Notes under the pieces: model-generated
Database searches by the model: none
Told to the model about the DNA's origin: nothing
The model's input: the letters and a program-made list of their open reading frames with translations, nothing else
Translations under genes and position numbers: made by a program
Shown: positions 50,930-61,920 of the stretch, in pieces
Layout of the letters: each line of letters begins with the position of its first letter
Numbering within the stretch: the stretch's first letter is position 1
From: Taxillus chinensis
Taxonomy: Eukaryota; Streptophyta; Magnoliopsida; Santalales; Loranthaceae
Direction: 5' to 3'
Length of the DNA stretch: 64,000 nt
NCBI GenBank assembly: GCA_023512835.1
Contig: CM042091.1
Coordinates: forward strand, 2,862,553 to 2,926,552

Positions 50930-53900
50930 TTCTCATCCCTCCAAGAAACGGGAAATTATGTGGAGTGAGTTATAGCCCCAATGGTTGTAGTAGACGAGCC
51001 ATGGTTCAAAAGGTTGAACGGTAGGCATAGATACGGTGGATGTCAATGAAATTGTTGTTCGTTGTAGTTAGTCGCTAGTCTCTCTCATCTCTCTCTATCT
51101 GACATTGACATGAATGAGTGGTCACGCCATTGCGCCAAGATACACAACCACATGTTGGCTGCACAGTGACCCACTGGATGTGTACGGTTGGCATCTCCGA
51201 CCCACTCTATACTTTCTTCGAACGTGAAGAATTTTTAATATAGAGAGCAATTTTACACCTAAAATTTCAATATTACTTTTCAATTTATTTTTATTTTTAT
51301 TAAAATATTACTTTTAAATTTTTAACTAATATTATTTAAATTTAATTATTTTAACTATTTAAATTTCAAAATAATTATAGTTAGTATACTAATACCTTTG
51401 TAATATATTCATTTAAAACTTATACATTATTTAATGCCTCTAAAATTACTCTTCTAGAGAATTTTTTTAGATATATAGTGTTATTTATGATTTTAATTTC
51501 AATATTTATTTTTTATTAAAATAATGTTTTTTATTTTATTAATTCTTTTATTCCATTTATTAACACACTTTCGGATAAAATGAATATGAAAAAGGATAAA
51601 AAAAATGTATATTATATAACATAGAAAATGAGTAATTACTCTTCTCAAATAAGCAATTCTTCAATTTATTTATATTAATCTAGAGGACAGCAAAAGTAGC
51701 ATATTTGTTTATATCAAATTGTTTTATTAAAGTTGAGCAATCTGATAAGCATTTATGAAATTACCTTACACAATTGTACAATATGTTGTTTTATTACGTA
51801 TTATTGCCTGTTTTTTTATTATAAATTTTAATGTCATCAATTAAAAGTTTTTCGTATGATTATAAAAAATTATATTGGTACGGCCACGTCAAGACTTTCA
51901 CAAAAACAATTTAATATTAAACGTGATGTTGAAAACATGTTTGGTGTTTTATTCTGTTTTCAAAAACGGTATTCAAAATTTAATTTTATTTGAATTGAAT
52001 ACATGTATTTTTGTTTGGTAATTATTTTCATCAAACACCTTTTTGTCTTTTTCTTCGTGCCTTCTTAGATAAATATATTATATATTATATATTATTTATT
52101 TATATATTATATAAATATATACCATTAGATTACTTTAATCTCTTTTATATTATTAAAATAATAGTTGATATTTTTTTAATAATATTTTTATATAATTTAA
52201 TATTATATATATAAAGTCATGACAAACTAAAATGAAAGAAGTAAAAGAATGAGGAATTTTTATAATATAATTTAATAATCATATAAATAATACTTTTTAT
52301 TATATTAAAATATAATATAAATGTAATAAAAAAAGTTAAATATATGATTTATATTTTGAGAATAGATTTATAATAGTATACACTTAATATAATAGTATAA
52401 CTCTTAGTATACACTTAATATAATAATAATATTTTTAAAATTAAAATTATTTTTAAAAATAATATACAATAAATTTAAAAGTATTTATAAAATAAAATAA
52501 ATTCTTATGATGTTTGTTTTTCTTTTCTTCTCTTATCCTAAAACCACCTTTTTTTTGTGCCTTTCATCTGATTGGGTTGCGCGTGGCTGCTCATCGGGTG
52601 AGCAAATCAGTTCTCGGTTCTCACCAACCAATCCTAATTGATCCGATGTTTACACTCATTTTAAATGATGATTCTCATATTATTTTTGAAAATATAATCA
52701 TGTCCAATAAACTTAAAACTAATCATACGTAATAAAAATCAATTTAAACAAAAATAATATAGATTCACCGAACAAAAGTCAATAGTAAACAAAAACTTTT
52801 CTCCAAAATTTAAATTAAAATTTCAATAAAATCAAAACAAAAAATCATAACAAAACAGATAAAGGGGCTGCACTCTTTTGGTTATCAAGCACTACAGTCT
52901 ACAAACCAATCATCCATTGGATATAAAATAAAACCCCTACATTTTTTTTTCTACAAATGGATAATCAAACTTAAAAATTACACTTTAATAAACTATTTAT
53001 CTCACTCAAATAAAATTTATTATAATAATTCTTTCACAAACAAAAAATTAATATACACCCTCTATATAATATTCTATTATATTTTTTTCTATTCCATGCA
53101 ATCTCTCCTCTCCTTAAATTTATCCAGTTGCATTGCAGATAGAGATAGACCCCACGCAATAAGGACACGTGGGACCGACCAGTGAACAAAACATGCTGCA
53201 TTGCTGCGGCAACACATGGGATGGGTTTTCATTACCATTGTTGTTTATGTGATTCATCAATTGTCTGTCCCTTTTGCCTACGTTGGGTGCTCCGACGCCT
53301 TGAATAATCCGGAACGGTGTGGGCTAACCCCCACCGGATCGATGCATCCACTTCTAAAATCTTGGCCAGTACGGCGTGAAAGCGAGTTAGTGGGCAGCTG
53401 CTCCTGCGTGTATCATTGTTTAGGGTGTCTAGTCAAAAACAGAATTATCGCGTTCAATAAATAGTCTAGCTCATTGCACCGGGCTTGGGAAAACGTGATG
53501 TGCCTACCCTTTTCTCCTGTATTAATATTTACTCTCCGTACAAAGAAAATTAAAAATAAAAAAGAAATATCCAAACCATAACACCCAAATCAAAGGTATC
53601 AAAAGATTATCCAACCACCATGAATGAAGCCTCCGTTTGGATGTTTTCCTTCACAGGGTTTGAAACATCTTAGCTTATCTCGCCTCCCTCAATGAGGCTT
53701 TGTGCATGATTTTAACTTGTTGGCACCAAAAAGTACTGCAGCGAAAGAAACTCAACCAATTCTTTTGGGTTTGATCATGGACCAACTTGATTCCCCTGAT
53801 GACCTCAAATTGGCTACAACCCAAAGTTGTCAAATCCAAACGTTAATTATAACTGCACTCATCACCTCACCAATCAAATCCAAACTTGTCATTGTAATCA

Positions 53901-54532
53901 TCTTTAATGACCCATTACAGCTACAACCCACTACAGCAATAATCCAGTCAACCAAATGCATTGCTGTCCTCTCGAATAGGACAGACCCCTGCTCCTCGTA
54001 CTCCCTCCAGCAGTCAACCAGCCAATAGCGCTCTTCTTTAAGGACCCTTTTCAAAGCGCAGGCACGTCCATTAACATCCACATTTACCAAGGCTACCCAA
54101 CAAAACACCAACATTTAATAGTCCAAGAACCACACATCACCATGCGGGGAGCTTCGGAAGAAGCATGTTGAAAATTGGAGCGGAAGGACAAACAACTCGA
54201 GCAATGGCTGTTAGGAAAGGAAACACTGAGACTCTCCTGGGTTGCATTAACTAAGAGAACTCGGAGCGGCCCGAATGGACAGAACGACCGAAGATGTATG
54301 GCCGGGCAACTCTGCTCGCAAAAAGCATAAAGCGCACTCACTCAATCAACAGAGAAGCAATAACACAAACCATTTATTTAAAATTTCATCTATTTAGAAA
54401 ATACAGCAAACAAACCATTCAATTCATGACCCATCATCATAAATAACCCATACACCCAAGTTTTCTACATCAAAATTTTAAATTTTAAATATAATAATGA
54501 TAAATTCAGATCCTTGAATAGACACAGACGTT
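50930..54532. other. Intergenic, no gene recognised
   Basis: Contains the transporter promoter at its left end. 51.2-53.1 kb is strongly AT-rich. A more balanced stretch at 53170-54350 has open frames on both strands up to about 108 codons, but none resembles a known protein or shows splice structure. Confidence 0.55.
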
Positions 54533-54982
54533 TCAATTTAAATGAACTTCAACCGAAGACAGCCTCTTGCACTCACCATCGGTGCCATCGTCTTTGTTCT
54601 TCCGCACCTTGTCAATCTCCAATCTCACCCGTCCTTCCACGCAAGCCTTCCCTGCCTCCGGCAAGTCCCCTGCCCCCACTACCACCTCAGCAGCAGTCGA
54701 ACCCCCCGAAACGCCGGCGACTTCAACATCTTCGCCGTCGAATCCCGGTGGGACGCCGCCCTTCTCTCCGTCGGGCAAAGAGTCGGTGATGGATTCGAGA
54801 TCGCCGTCATCGGCGGGCACAGAGAAGATGGAGGAAGCAGCGAAGGCCTTAAGGAAGGCTTCGTGGATGGCGTCAGGGGGGAGGGCGCAGTCCTCGAGGC
54901 CTGCGTCTTCGAGTCGTGGTGGTCGAATCTTGTCTAACAATCCATCTTCTGCCTCCATGGATTCGTAATCCACGATGATCAA
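54533..54982 (-). CDS. Small acidic protein of unknown function
   Basis: Single-exon frame of 149 codons. I recognise the N-terminal pattern LLDKIRPPRLEDAGLEDCAL followed by PPDAIHEAFLKAF as one found in small plant proteins of unknown function, but I cannot name the family. The middle is rich in Asp, Glu, Gly and Val (VPADDGDLESITDSLPDGEK), and the C-terminus is Lys/Arg-richer (RVRLEIDKVRKNKDDG). No membrane segment or signal peptide is seen. The first ATG is at 54982; a second in-frame ATG at 54958 starts MEAEDGLLDKIRPPRLED and could be the true start. A telo box (AAACCCTA) at 54991-54998 and a CT/CA-rich leader support transcription from this strand. A GC-rich, codon-like composition contrasts with the AT-rich flanks. 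Confidence 0.75.
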   Translation of the reverse strand: MIIVDYESMEAEDGLLDKIRPPRLEDAGLEDCALPPDAIHEAFLKAFAASSIFSVPADDGDLESITDSLPDGEKGGVPPGFDGEDVEVAGVSGGSTAAEVVVGAGDLPEAGKACVEGRVRLEIDKVRKNKDDGTDGECKRLSSVEVHLN

Positions 54983-54990
54983 GAAATTCG

Positions 54991-55056
54991 AAACCCTAAT
55001 TCAAAGGGAAGAGAGAGAGAGAGAGAGAGAGAGAGGTGTGTGTGTGTGTGTGTGTT
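54991..55056. promoter_or_regulatory. Telo box plus GA/GT microsatellite leader
   Basis: AAACCCTA at 54991-54998, then (GA)n at 55011-55035 and (GT)n at 55036-55055, directly upstream of the small acidic protein gene. On the gene strand this is an AC- then CT-rich leader. Telo boxes are frequent in promoters and leaders of growth-related plant genes. Confidence 0.6.
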
Positions 55057-57814
55057 CGGGTAAAATGACTGGGTCCGTAAAGCTCCGACACCGCTCTCCA
55101 AGACTAACACGTGGTCTAAGCTGAATCAAAAGGTAAAACGGTGTCGTGCAAACGATAGAAATTTCCTTTCCACAATAATCGTTAAAATTTGAGAGAATAA
55201 AGTTTGAAAAAATATACCATATAAGCAAATTTGATCAAAATGAAATACAACATATGCCAATATCAGTCAAAAGAAGTAAATTTCAGATAAATATTAAGGT
55301 AGCAAAATGATTATTTGAAAATAAAATAAAAATATGAATTGTTTTAAGTTTTTGACAATCCAAATAATTTTGTAACATAAACAAATAATATTTCCATTTT
55401 TATGACTTTGAAGGAAATATATGCTTTTTTGCAATGGTAAAAATTTAAAGAACTATGCTCTTGATAATAATTTTGTAATACATACAGAGAGAGTAAAGAA
55501 CTTAATTACGGGCTTAGTCAACTAGTATGAATAAACATGTTAAAACAACATCATTTAGGTATGGCTGCAACAAAATACAGCACGTAAATGACGTGGAAAG
55601 ACATTACTATTATTATTATTATTATCACGGTCATGGATATTAATCTTTTTATTTAACTCGAGCTCAAAAAGTGAAAAGTTAGGTCTTAATTTATTATATT
55701 TATTTTATGCAAATATTAATATCCATGTGTATTTAAGGTAAATCTGGTTAAGACGTTTTTTGTTTTTCATTTTTGTTTTTAAAAATTAGTAATTATTTTC
55801 AAGTAAAAAATAATAAGATTTTATTTTAAATTTTAAAATCTTAAAAATAAAATAATATTATACCATTTAAATTTTATATGTTTTATCCTAAAAAAACTAT
55901 TACACTTTAAAAACAAAAACATAAAACAATTAAATAAAATCGTAAACTCCATTATCTGTCACTTTTAAGATTAAAACATGAAAACCAAGTTTTTTAAAAT
56001 TAAAAAATTCACATGACTTTTTTTGCGCGCGCGCTTTGGCATACAAAATTAAATAACTTATCCCAAAGGGCATCTCACCACCGAGACAAGCTATGTTCTA
56101 ATTTCAAAGAAAAGTTTACTATAAATTATTCACACAAAAGAAAAGCTATGGTAGAATGATATAGATAATTTTTTTAAAAAAATACCTACATAACATTACT
56201 TAGGTTCAAAAACAGGTTTTTAAGTTACAAACTATAAATTCAAATGAGACTTATTATTTTTAGAAACAATCTTGTTTAAAAAATAATACCATTATACTAG
56301 ACACTCATCTAAATAAAATAACACTAAAAAGAAACAAAGAGATTTTTCTTTATTTATTTATTGAACCAACCATATTTTTATTTTTCTAATCTTCATAAAA
56401 CTTAAATTTTAAAATTATTTAAAGCACATTTTATCTCCTACCAAAAAATATTTAAAAAATAAAAAAATAAACTCCAGTTCTAATAAATATTCAAAACCAA
56501 AATAATAATAAAAACACTATAAATTCAAACCAGACATAAAAAATACCAAATTAAACAACTTACCTGTTAACAAGAACGCTATAAAGAAAAATTCCAAATA
56601 AATTGGTATTTAAATAATCAAATCCCCATAGAAAACTATATAAAAAATTTTTAAAAAAACTTTATAAAACATAGTATAAGGATTTTACATTGCAAGCAGA
56701 CTCAACGTTAAAAATGACCTCTTGCGGCTTTATTAATTTAAGGATCAAACGAAAATGAAGCGTGTAATCAATTCATGCGCTACGAAAAACGCGAAGTAAA
56801 CAAACTCGAGCCCGAATCATCACAAATGCAACCAACCGAACTGAATAAGTAAAACATATAAAGCAACACAGGGCTGAATATGTAGCAATGACAGCGGGAG
56901 CATCTAAATCAGCCACCCAATACGTGTTCTAGGTTTCCTCCGTCACGGGAACAATATCCAACGGAAAAAATAAAGAGGGTAAAGAACCCACGAACTCAAT
57001 TGATAATTACATGATTTTTTATGGTTTCATTGTTGAGGTCATGATAGAATCAAAGGATAACTACAATTTTTGCACTTTCTGAATTTTAATCCCGATTGGA
57101 GAGCTTTTTAATGTGAAGCAACGAGGGCTCAGATGTAAATATGACCATCTCCAAGTTCGCCTCCATACGGCCCCTTTTACACGTCTTTTCCTCACATGGT
57201 GTATAACCTAGACAATCCAAGAACGTGCTATACATTTGCCACATGGAGCCCAACAATGTGCGCAGAATGGCTCAACGTTTACACTAAATGGCTCAATAGC
57301 AAACCACAGAATTCTTTACATTCTACAGCAAGTCTCAGACAATTCATTTATCTTGTTTATAACCAACATAAGCAAAACCTCAATTTGCTCAGTGCCAATT
57401 GTCTAAAATTTTATTTGAAGACAAAAACAACCAGAAAACATGCAATACCTAAATGTATGACACCTGGGTATATTCGAGTACAAAGGATAGAAAACTAAAA
57501 ACACAAACCATTCATATTCTGATGGAAGCTTAAACGAGAAATACAAACCATCCATCCCTGCAGAAAATAGCAGTGTAATGGATAACCTAAACAAAAGTAA
57601 GAAACACAATTCATAAGAAACGGTCTGAGGTCATAAAGTAATACAAACTAACAATAATCTCTCTGATCCTTTTCACATCTGAAAGGAACTACATAGCAGA
57701 GAAGAAGTAGATTAGAAAAAACAAGTGACACCCAACAAATCCTGTTATCACAAAACCTGGCTGTGATACCTTCAACAGAAGCAGTAGAACCAAAAAATGC
57801 TACCCTACATTACA
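55057..57814. other. Intergenic, AT-rich, no gene seen
   Basis: No supported gene. The last few hundred bases before 57815 should hold the 3' UTR of the eL37 gene. A GCGCGCGC run lies near 56026-56034 and (TTA)n near 55606-55626. Confidence 0.55.
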
Positions 57815-59013
57815 TTATGCTGAGGTTGCACCTTTGTTCCTGGGTGCTGCTTGGGTACCTAAATGAACAACGAACATGCATATCAAAATAAGTAGGCTTT
57901 TAAAATTTAATTCTTTAAAGCATAATTGTGCTATAATGTCAGTAACATAAAATGTGAAAAGAGCAAATATATTTGAGCCTTCACTCTGGCATTATCTTAA
58001 TACCGAAGACACATATAACAAATTAGTTTTAAATGAAGGCAGTTGAGAAGGTGCAAAAATGAAGGAGGTATAAGATGTGGGGTTTATCGGATAACATGAA
58101 GCATAATTGTGCTATAATGTCAATAACATAAAATGTGGAAAGAAAAAATACATTTGAGCTTTCACTCTGACATTATCTTAATACCGAAGACACATATAAC
58201 AAATTAGTTTTAAATTAAGGAGGTATAAGATGCGGGGTTTATCAGATAACATGAAGTATTGTTTCTTTATGAAGTAGTATACATTTTGTAATAATAGATT
58301 TTCACTCAGTATATTAATACAGAGTGCTTGAGGGAGGATATATAAACAATAGTACAAAAAAACCGGCGAACAGTTATTAGTGCTATAAAGATGAGTACCT
58401 AACAAATTAGGAAAAATAATTTATTAATTAAAACCAAAAAAAATCGAATGTCTCCAAGCACCACCTTCTGAGATTAATGAGTAAAACCGAAGCTAATCCT
58501 AGAATTCTAAGCTTAAAGGCAACTAAAACCTGAAGGAATATACCTTCGCGGAAATTGCTCTTGAATCTCCGAGGGACGTGACGGAGGTACCTCATTCGAC
58601 CAGTTCCAGTCGTCTTCCTCCTGATAGCCTTCGCACTCCAATTATCTGCAATCTCGAAACCACTTACACGGATCAGACACTTACATAAACCAAAACAAAC
58701 GAACAAACAAGCAAAACAGTTACATACACGCACGCACATGAAACGTAAAAACCGAATACATATGTAATACTTACATTTCCTGATACGGGCTGCGGGGAAG
58801 GCGCAGGCCGAGCATCTGCTCTTTTGTAGATGAAAGCTGCGGCGACCGCAGCGCACACACAGGGTGTGGGTCTTGTTCCTGCGCTTTCCGAAACTACCTG
58901 TTCCTTTACCCTACATCATCAGATCAAACCTCAGACCTAGAGGACAAAAACAACCAAAACGAAGAGATTGTCGCATCACAATACAAGTGGGCGTCTATGT
59001 TTATGTTTACCAT
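57815..59013 (-). CDS. RPL37: 60S ribosomal protein eL37 (RPL37)
   Basis: Zinc-binding protein of the large cytosolic ribosomal subunit. Four coding exons, 59011-59013, 58775-58910, 58544-58645 and 57815-57858, give 94 aa, the family length, with GT-AG introns and matching phases. The first coding exon is only the ATG. The protein continues [20 protein letters not shown], with zinc-ligand cysteines in CVRCG and SRCSACAFP, then [20 protein letters not shown] and [15 protein letters not shown], ending [14 protein letters not shown]. Intron 3 (57859-58543) carries a tandem duplication. The promoter has a telo box and site II elements, as usual for plant ribosomal protein genes. Intact. Confidence 0.97.
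57918..58258. repeat. Tandem duplication in RPL37 intron 3, unit 181 bp
   Basis: The sequence beginning CATAATTGTGCTATAATGTC at 57921 recurs at 58102. Both copies run through CCGAAGACACATATAAC and end with a GGGGTTTATC(G/A)GATAACATGAAG segment. The second copy has a ~23-bp deletion and a few substitutions. It lies wholly in the intron and does not affect the coding exons. Confidence 0.9.
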
Positions 59014-59037
59014 CGGAGCTGTTTTGCAGACTGGAGC

Positions 59038-59155
59038 AAACCCTAGGTGCAGAGTTTCTTGGGAAGAAGAAAGGTTTTATACCCAAAATGACGGTGCGGG
59101 TAGGTGGGCTGTGGGCTATGGGCTGTGCGCCACTGAGCCTCACGCTTCATGGGCC
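59038..59155 (-). promoter_or_regulatory. RPL37 promoter: telo box and site II elements
   Basis: AAACCCTA (telo box) at 59038-59045 lies 25 bases upstream of the ATG. Four site II cores follow: TGGGCT at 59105-59110, 59112-59117 and 59119-59124, and TGGGCC at 59150-59155. In plants telo boxes and site II elements (bound by TCP factors) act together in ribosomal protein and cell-proliferation genes. Confidence 0.75.
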
Positions 59156-59189
59156 AACCCAAAGTGGCGTCGTCTTATATGATTGAGCC

Positions 59190-61770
59190 ATACTCGTCGT
59201 CCAGTTTGCAATTCATACGTTACTCTTGTTTGGTTGATCGTTACTTTCAAGCCAATATTTTGTTCTCAAAATAAAATAACATTTTATTTAAATAAAATAT
59301 TTTAAAAACATATTTCAACTATTCACATATTTTAAGACATGATTTCATTTAAAAAAAAAATACAACCGATAATATGTATTTGGTACATATTCAAATTCTG
59401 ATTTAAATAAATTAACTATTTAAAAAAACATATCTACAATTTTTCTATTTTGAAATTAATTTTAATTATTTGGTTTAATTTAAAAAAAAAACTATTTTCT
59501 CTATTTTATTGCCGAACCCACAATATTCTAATTTGGTTTTATTATTTTCGTGAAATAAGATGTTTCATTTAAAAAAAATCTGAATAAAATTTGTATTCGA
59601 GGGACTTCAATTTCAATAAAATAAATAAAGTAGTAAAATGAAAAAAACATAAAAATGAAAAATGCATATCAAACACACCTATATATTTTTAAATCTAACT
59701 TAATTTTTCATGTGTGATTTATTTTATTTACTTTTTATCTATTTTCCCTACTTTATTATATGAGTTTACTATTTTTCATAATTTGTATGAAACTCCGTTT
59801 TAAAAACACGTGTTTAGAAAAAAAAACTTTGTCCTATCAAACATAATTTCTTATTATAATTTTGAATTCAAACCATTATTTTAATAGAGAAAAAACTACA
59901 AAATCATATCACAAAGTTAAATACAATTATTAAACGCTTTTATTAATTATTGCTACATTTGACAATAGTATGCCAACTAAATAATATAATGAATAAATCA
60001 TATCAATCATTTGCATTAACTAATAGTTAAACTTACCATTCTTTTTATATGTATACCATGTATGTTATTGTCACTCGTATCTTTATTTTATTTTTTCATA
60101 TTATTATTGTATTTAATTTTTTCTATGTCATAAACTATACTAATATTCTTACATGTTTTAATGAAAGTAAATATATATCACAAAAATAATTTGAGACAAT
60201 TGGCGACGACTCCAAATAAATAATATTGATCACATAATAAGATAAGCTTGAGTACAAACGTCGAACTCATATGAATACATGTAATTACACGTGAATCTAA
60301 ATACCATGCTAAAACATGTATAATTTTATTACTCGACTCCATTGAAACCTTTGAGAAAAACTTTTATTTACACGTTTTAAACATTGATAAGGAAAATAAA
60401 AGACCTTCATGCATATAATTGGGAGATACAACCGTGACATAGTTCACGTTGATGTGTGAATTCATTGAGTTATAAGTTGTAATACATTATGCTGAACTTA
60501 ATAAACACATGCCACACCAACACTAATTGTGCGTTTATCATAAAGAAGTATTTTACTAAATTAAAAACTCACGCTTGAACACAAGTACATACCCATTCCA
60601 AACACTAAAAAAAAATATGATCAATATTGTACAGTCACTAATTAATATACAGCGAGTGAAATAAAATTCATTGGGGATTTTAATACGGTTTTGGGCATCC
60701 TGTTGCAGAGTTCAGCTTTGAAATTAATAAACCGCATGACACTTATTTCGCTGTACAAAAAAGACAAAGCCAATCAAGTTTTAACAGGAGTTGTGAGGGA
60801 AGAGAACGTTAAGGGGAATCACAAGCACAATGAGAAACTTTGCAAAAAAGTTTTATATCACAATGTGTAAGCGAGTAGAAATAAAGATGAATGAAATATT
60901 TATAGTGATTTTTCCTTTTTATATGGAACTTTATAGACTCGTAGTTACTACAATATCAATACTATTTTAAAATATAAAATATTTTTTTAAGTATAGAGAC
61001 TTAGATACGGTTTTATAACATCTTAGGTCTTATCGCATAATTTTTTTTATATAATATTATATGATATTCTCGATGTCATTAGAACATGATCGTCTAAATG
61101 ACATTAGCAATGTTTTGTGCCAAACCAAGTTCATATATTCGGCCATGTTTTTTGGGTAATGATCATCAAATATGTCTATTATTGACAATGTCTCGAGTTA
61201 GATTATAATATTTCGTTAAGGTACCATATGACTTTCTAACCCATAATTATTATTTTTATACAAAACCGAAAGGAAAGGCTATTTCACCCATGTTTATCAG
61301 GTGCCATTGGGTCATATTTGAGCCTACTTTTTATTTGTTGAGTACATATAAAATCAATTATTCAAACAATCAACCCTATCATAATTAAATTATTGACTAT
61401 GGAACAGACATGTATCCCCCAACTAACCATTTATAGGACTCAAATCATCTAAACAATACCTAAAGCATTTTTAATATTTATTTATTTCTACACATGAAAA
61501 GTAATTTTATAACTTTAATGTTAATATTATTATTTATTTTATCTTGATTATTAAATTAGTATTACCTGTATTTTATTTATTATTTATGTTATTATTACAC
61601 GTGCACAAAAAAAATAAAATATCATATAATATAAAAAATAAATAGTTAATCAACACAAATACACAAATGTAAAGTGAGTATTGCCTTTTTCAAAATGTAA
61701 CGGGGGGAATGAAACAGAATTATGTAATTTGACCAGTAGAGAATAGAGAAAAACCCTTCGAAGTAAGAAA
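59190..61770. other. Intergenic between divergent RPL37 and helicase genes
   Basis: AT-rich spacer of about 2.6 kb with no supported coding region. It separates two genes transcribed away from each other; their promoters occupy its two ends. Confidence 0.55.
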
Positions 61771-61774
61771 TAGT

Positions 61775-61796
61775 CTTCCCGCTCTTTGGCGGGAAA
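61775..61796 (+). promoter_or_regulatory. E2F-type sites upstream of helicase gene
   Basis: TTTGGCGGGAAA at 61785-61796 reads TTTCCCGCCAAA on the other strand, matching the E2F core TTTCCCGC. A second partial core, CTTCCCGC, lies at 61775-61782. They sit 125-146 bases before the ATG at 61921, followed by a (CT)n leader at 61878-61897. E2F sites typify S-phase genes, which suits a replication-linked helicase. Confidence 0.65.
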
Positions 61797-61920
61797 ATGC
61801 TTCCCTTGCCGCCTAGAATATCACACACGTACACACAGCACACCCGACCTTGAAGATCGCGCAAACGAACGAATCATCTCTCTCTCTCTCTCTCTCTTCC
61901 TAGCCGCTCGCATCAGAACC

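Noticed and set aside
53201..54341. Several frames of 82-108 codons on both strands
   Set aside because: Overlapping frames with no recognisable motif; no strand gives consistent exons.
54514..54968. Three overlapping plus-strand frames of 91-133 codons
   Set aside because: Antisense to the small acidic protein frame, which has the conserved-looking N-terminus and leader signals; these frames are Pro/Ser-rich shadows.
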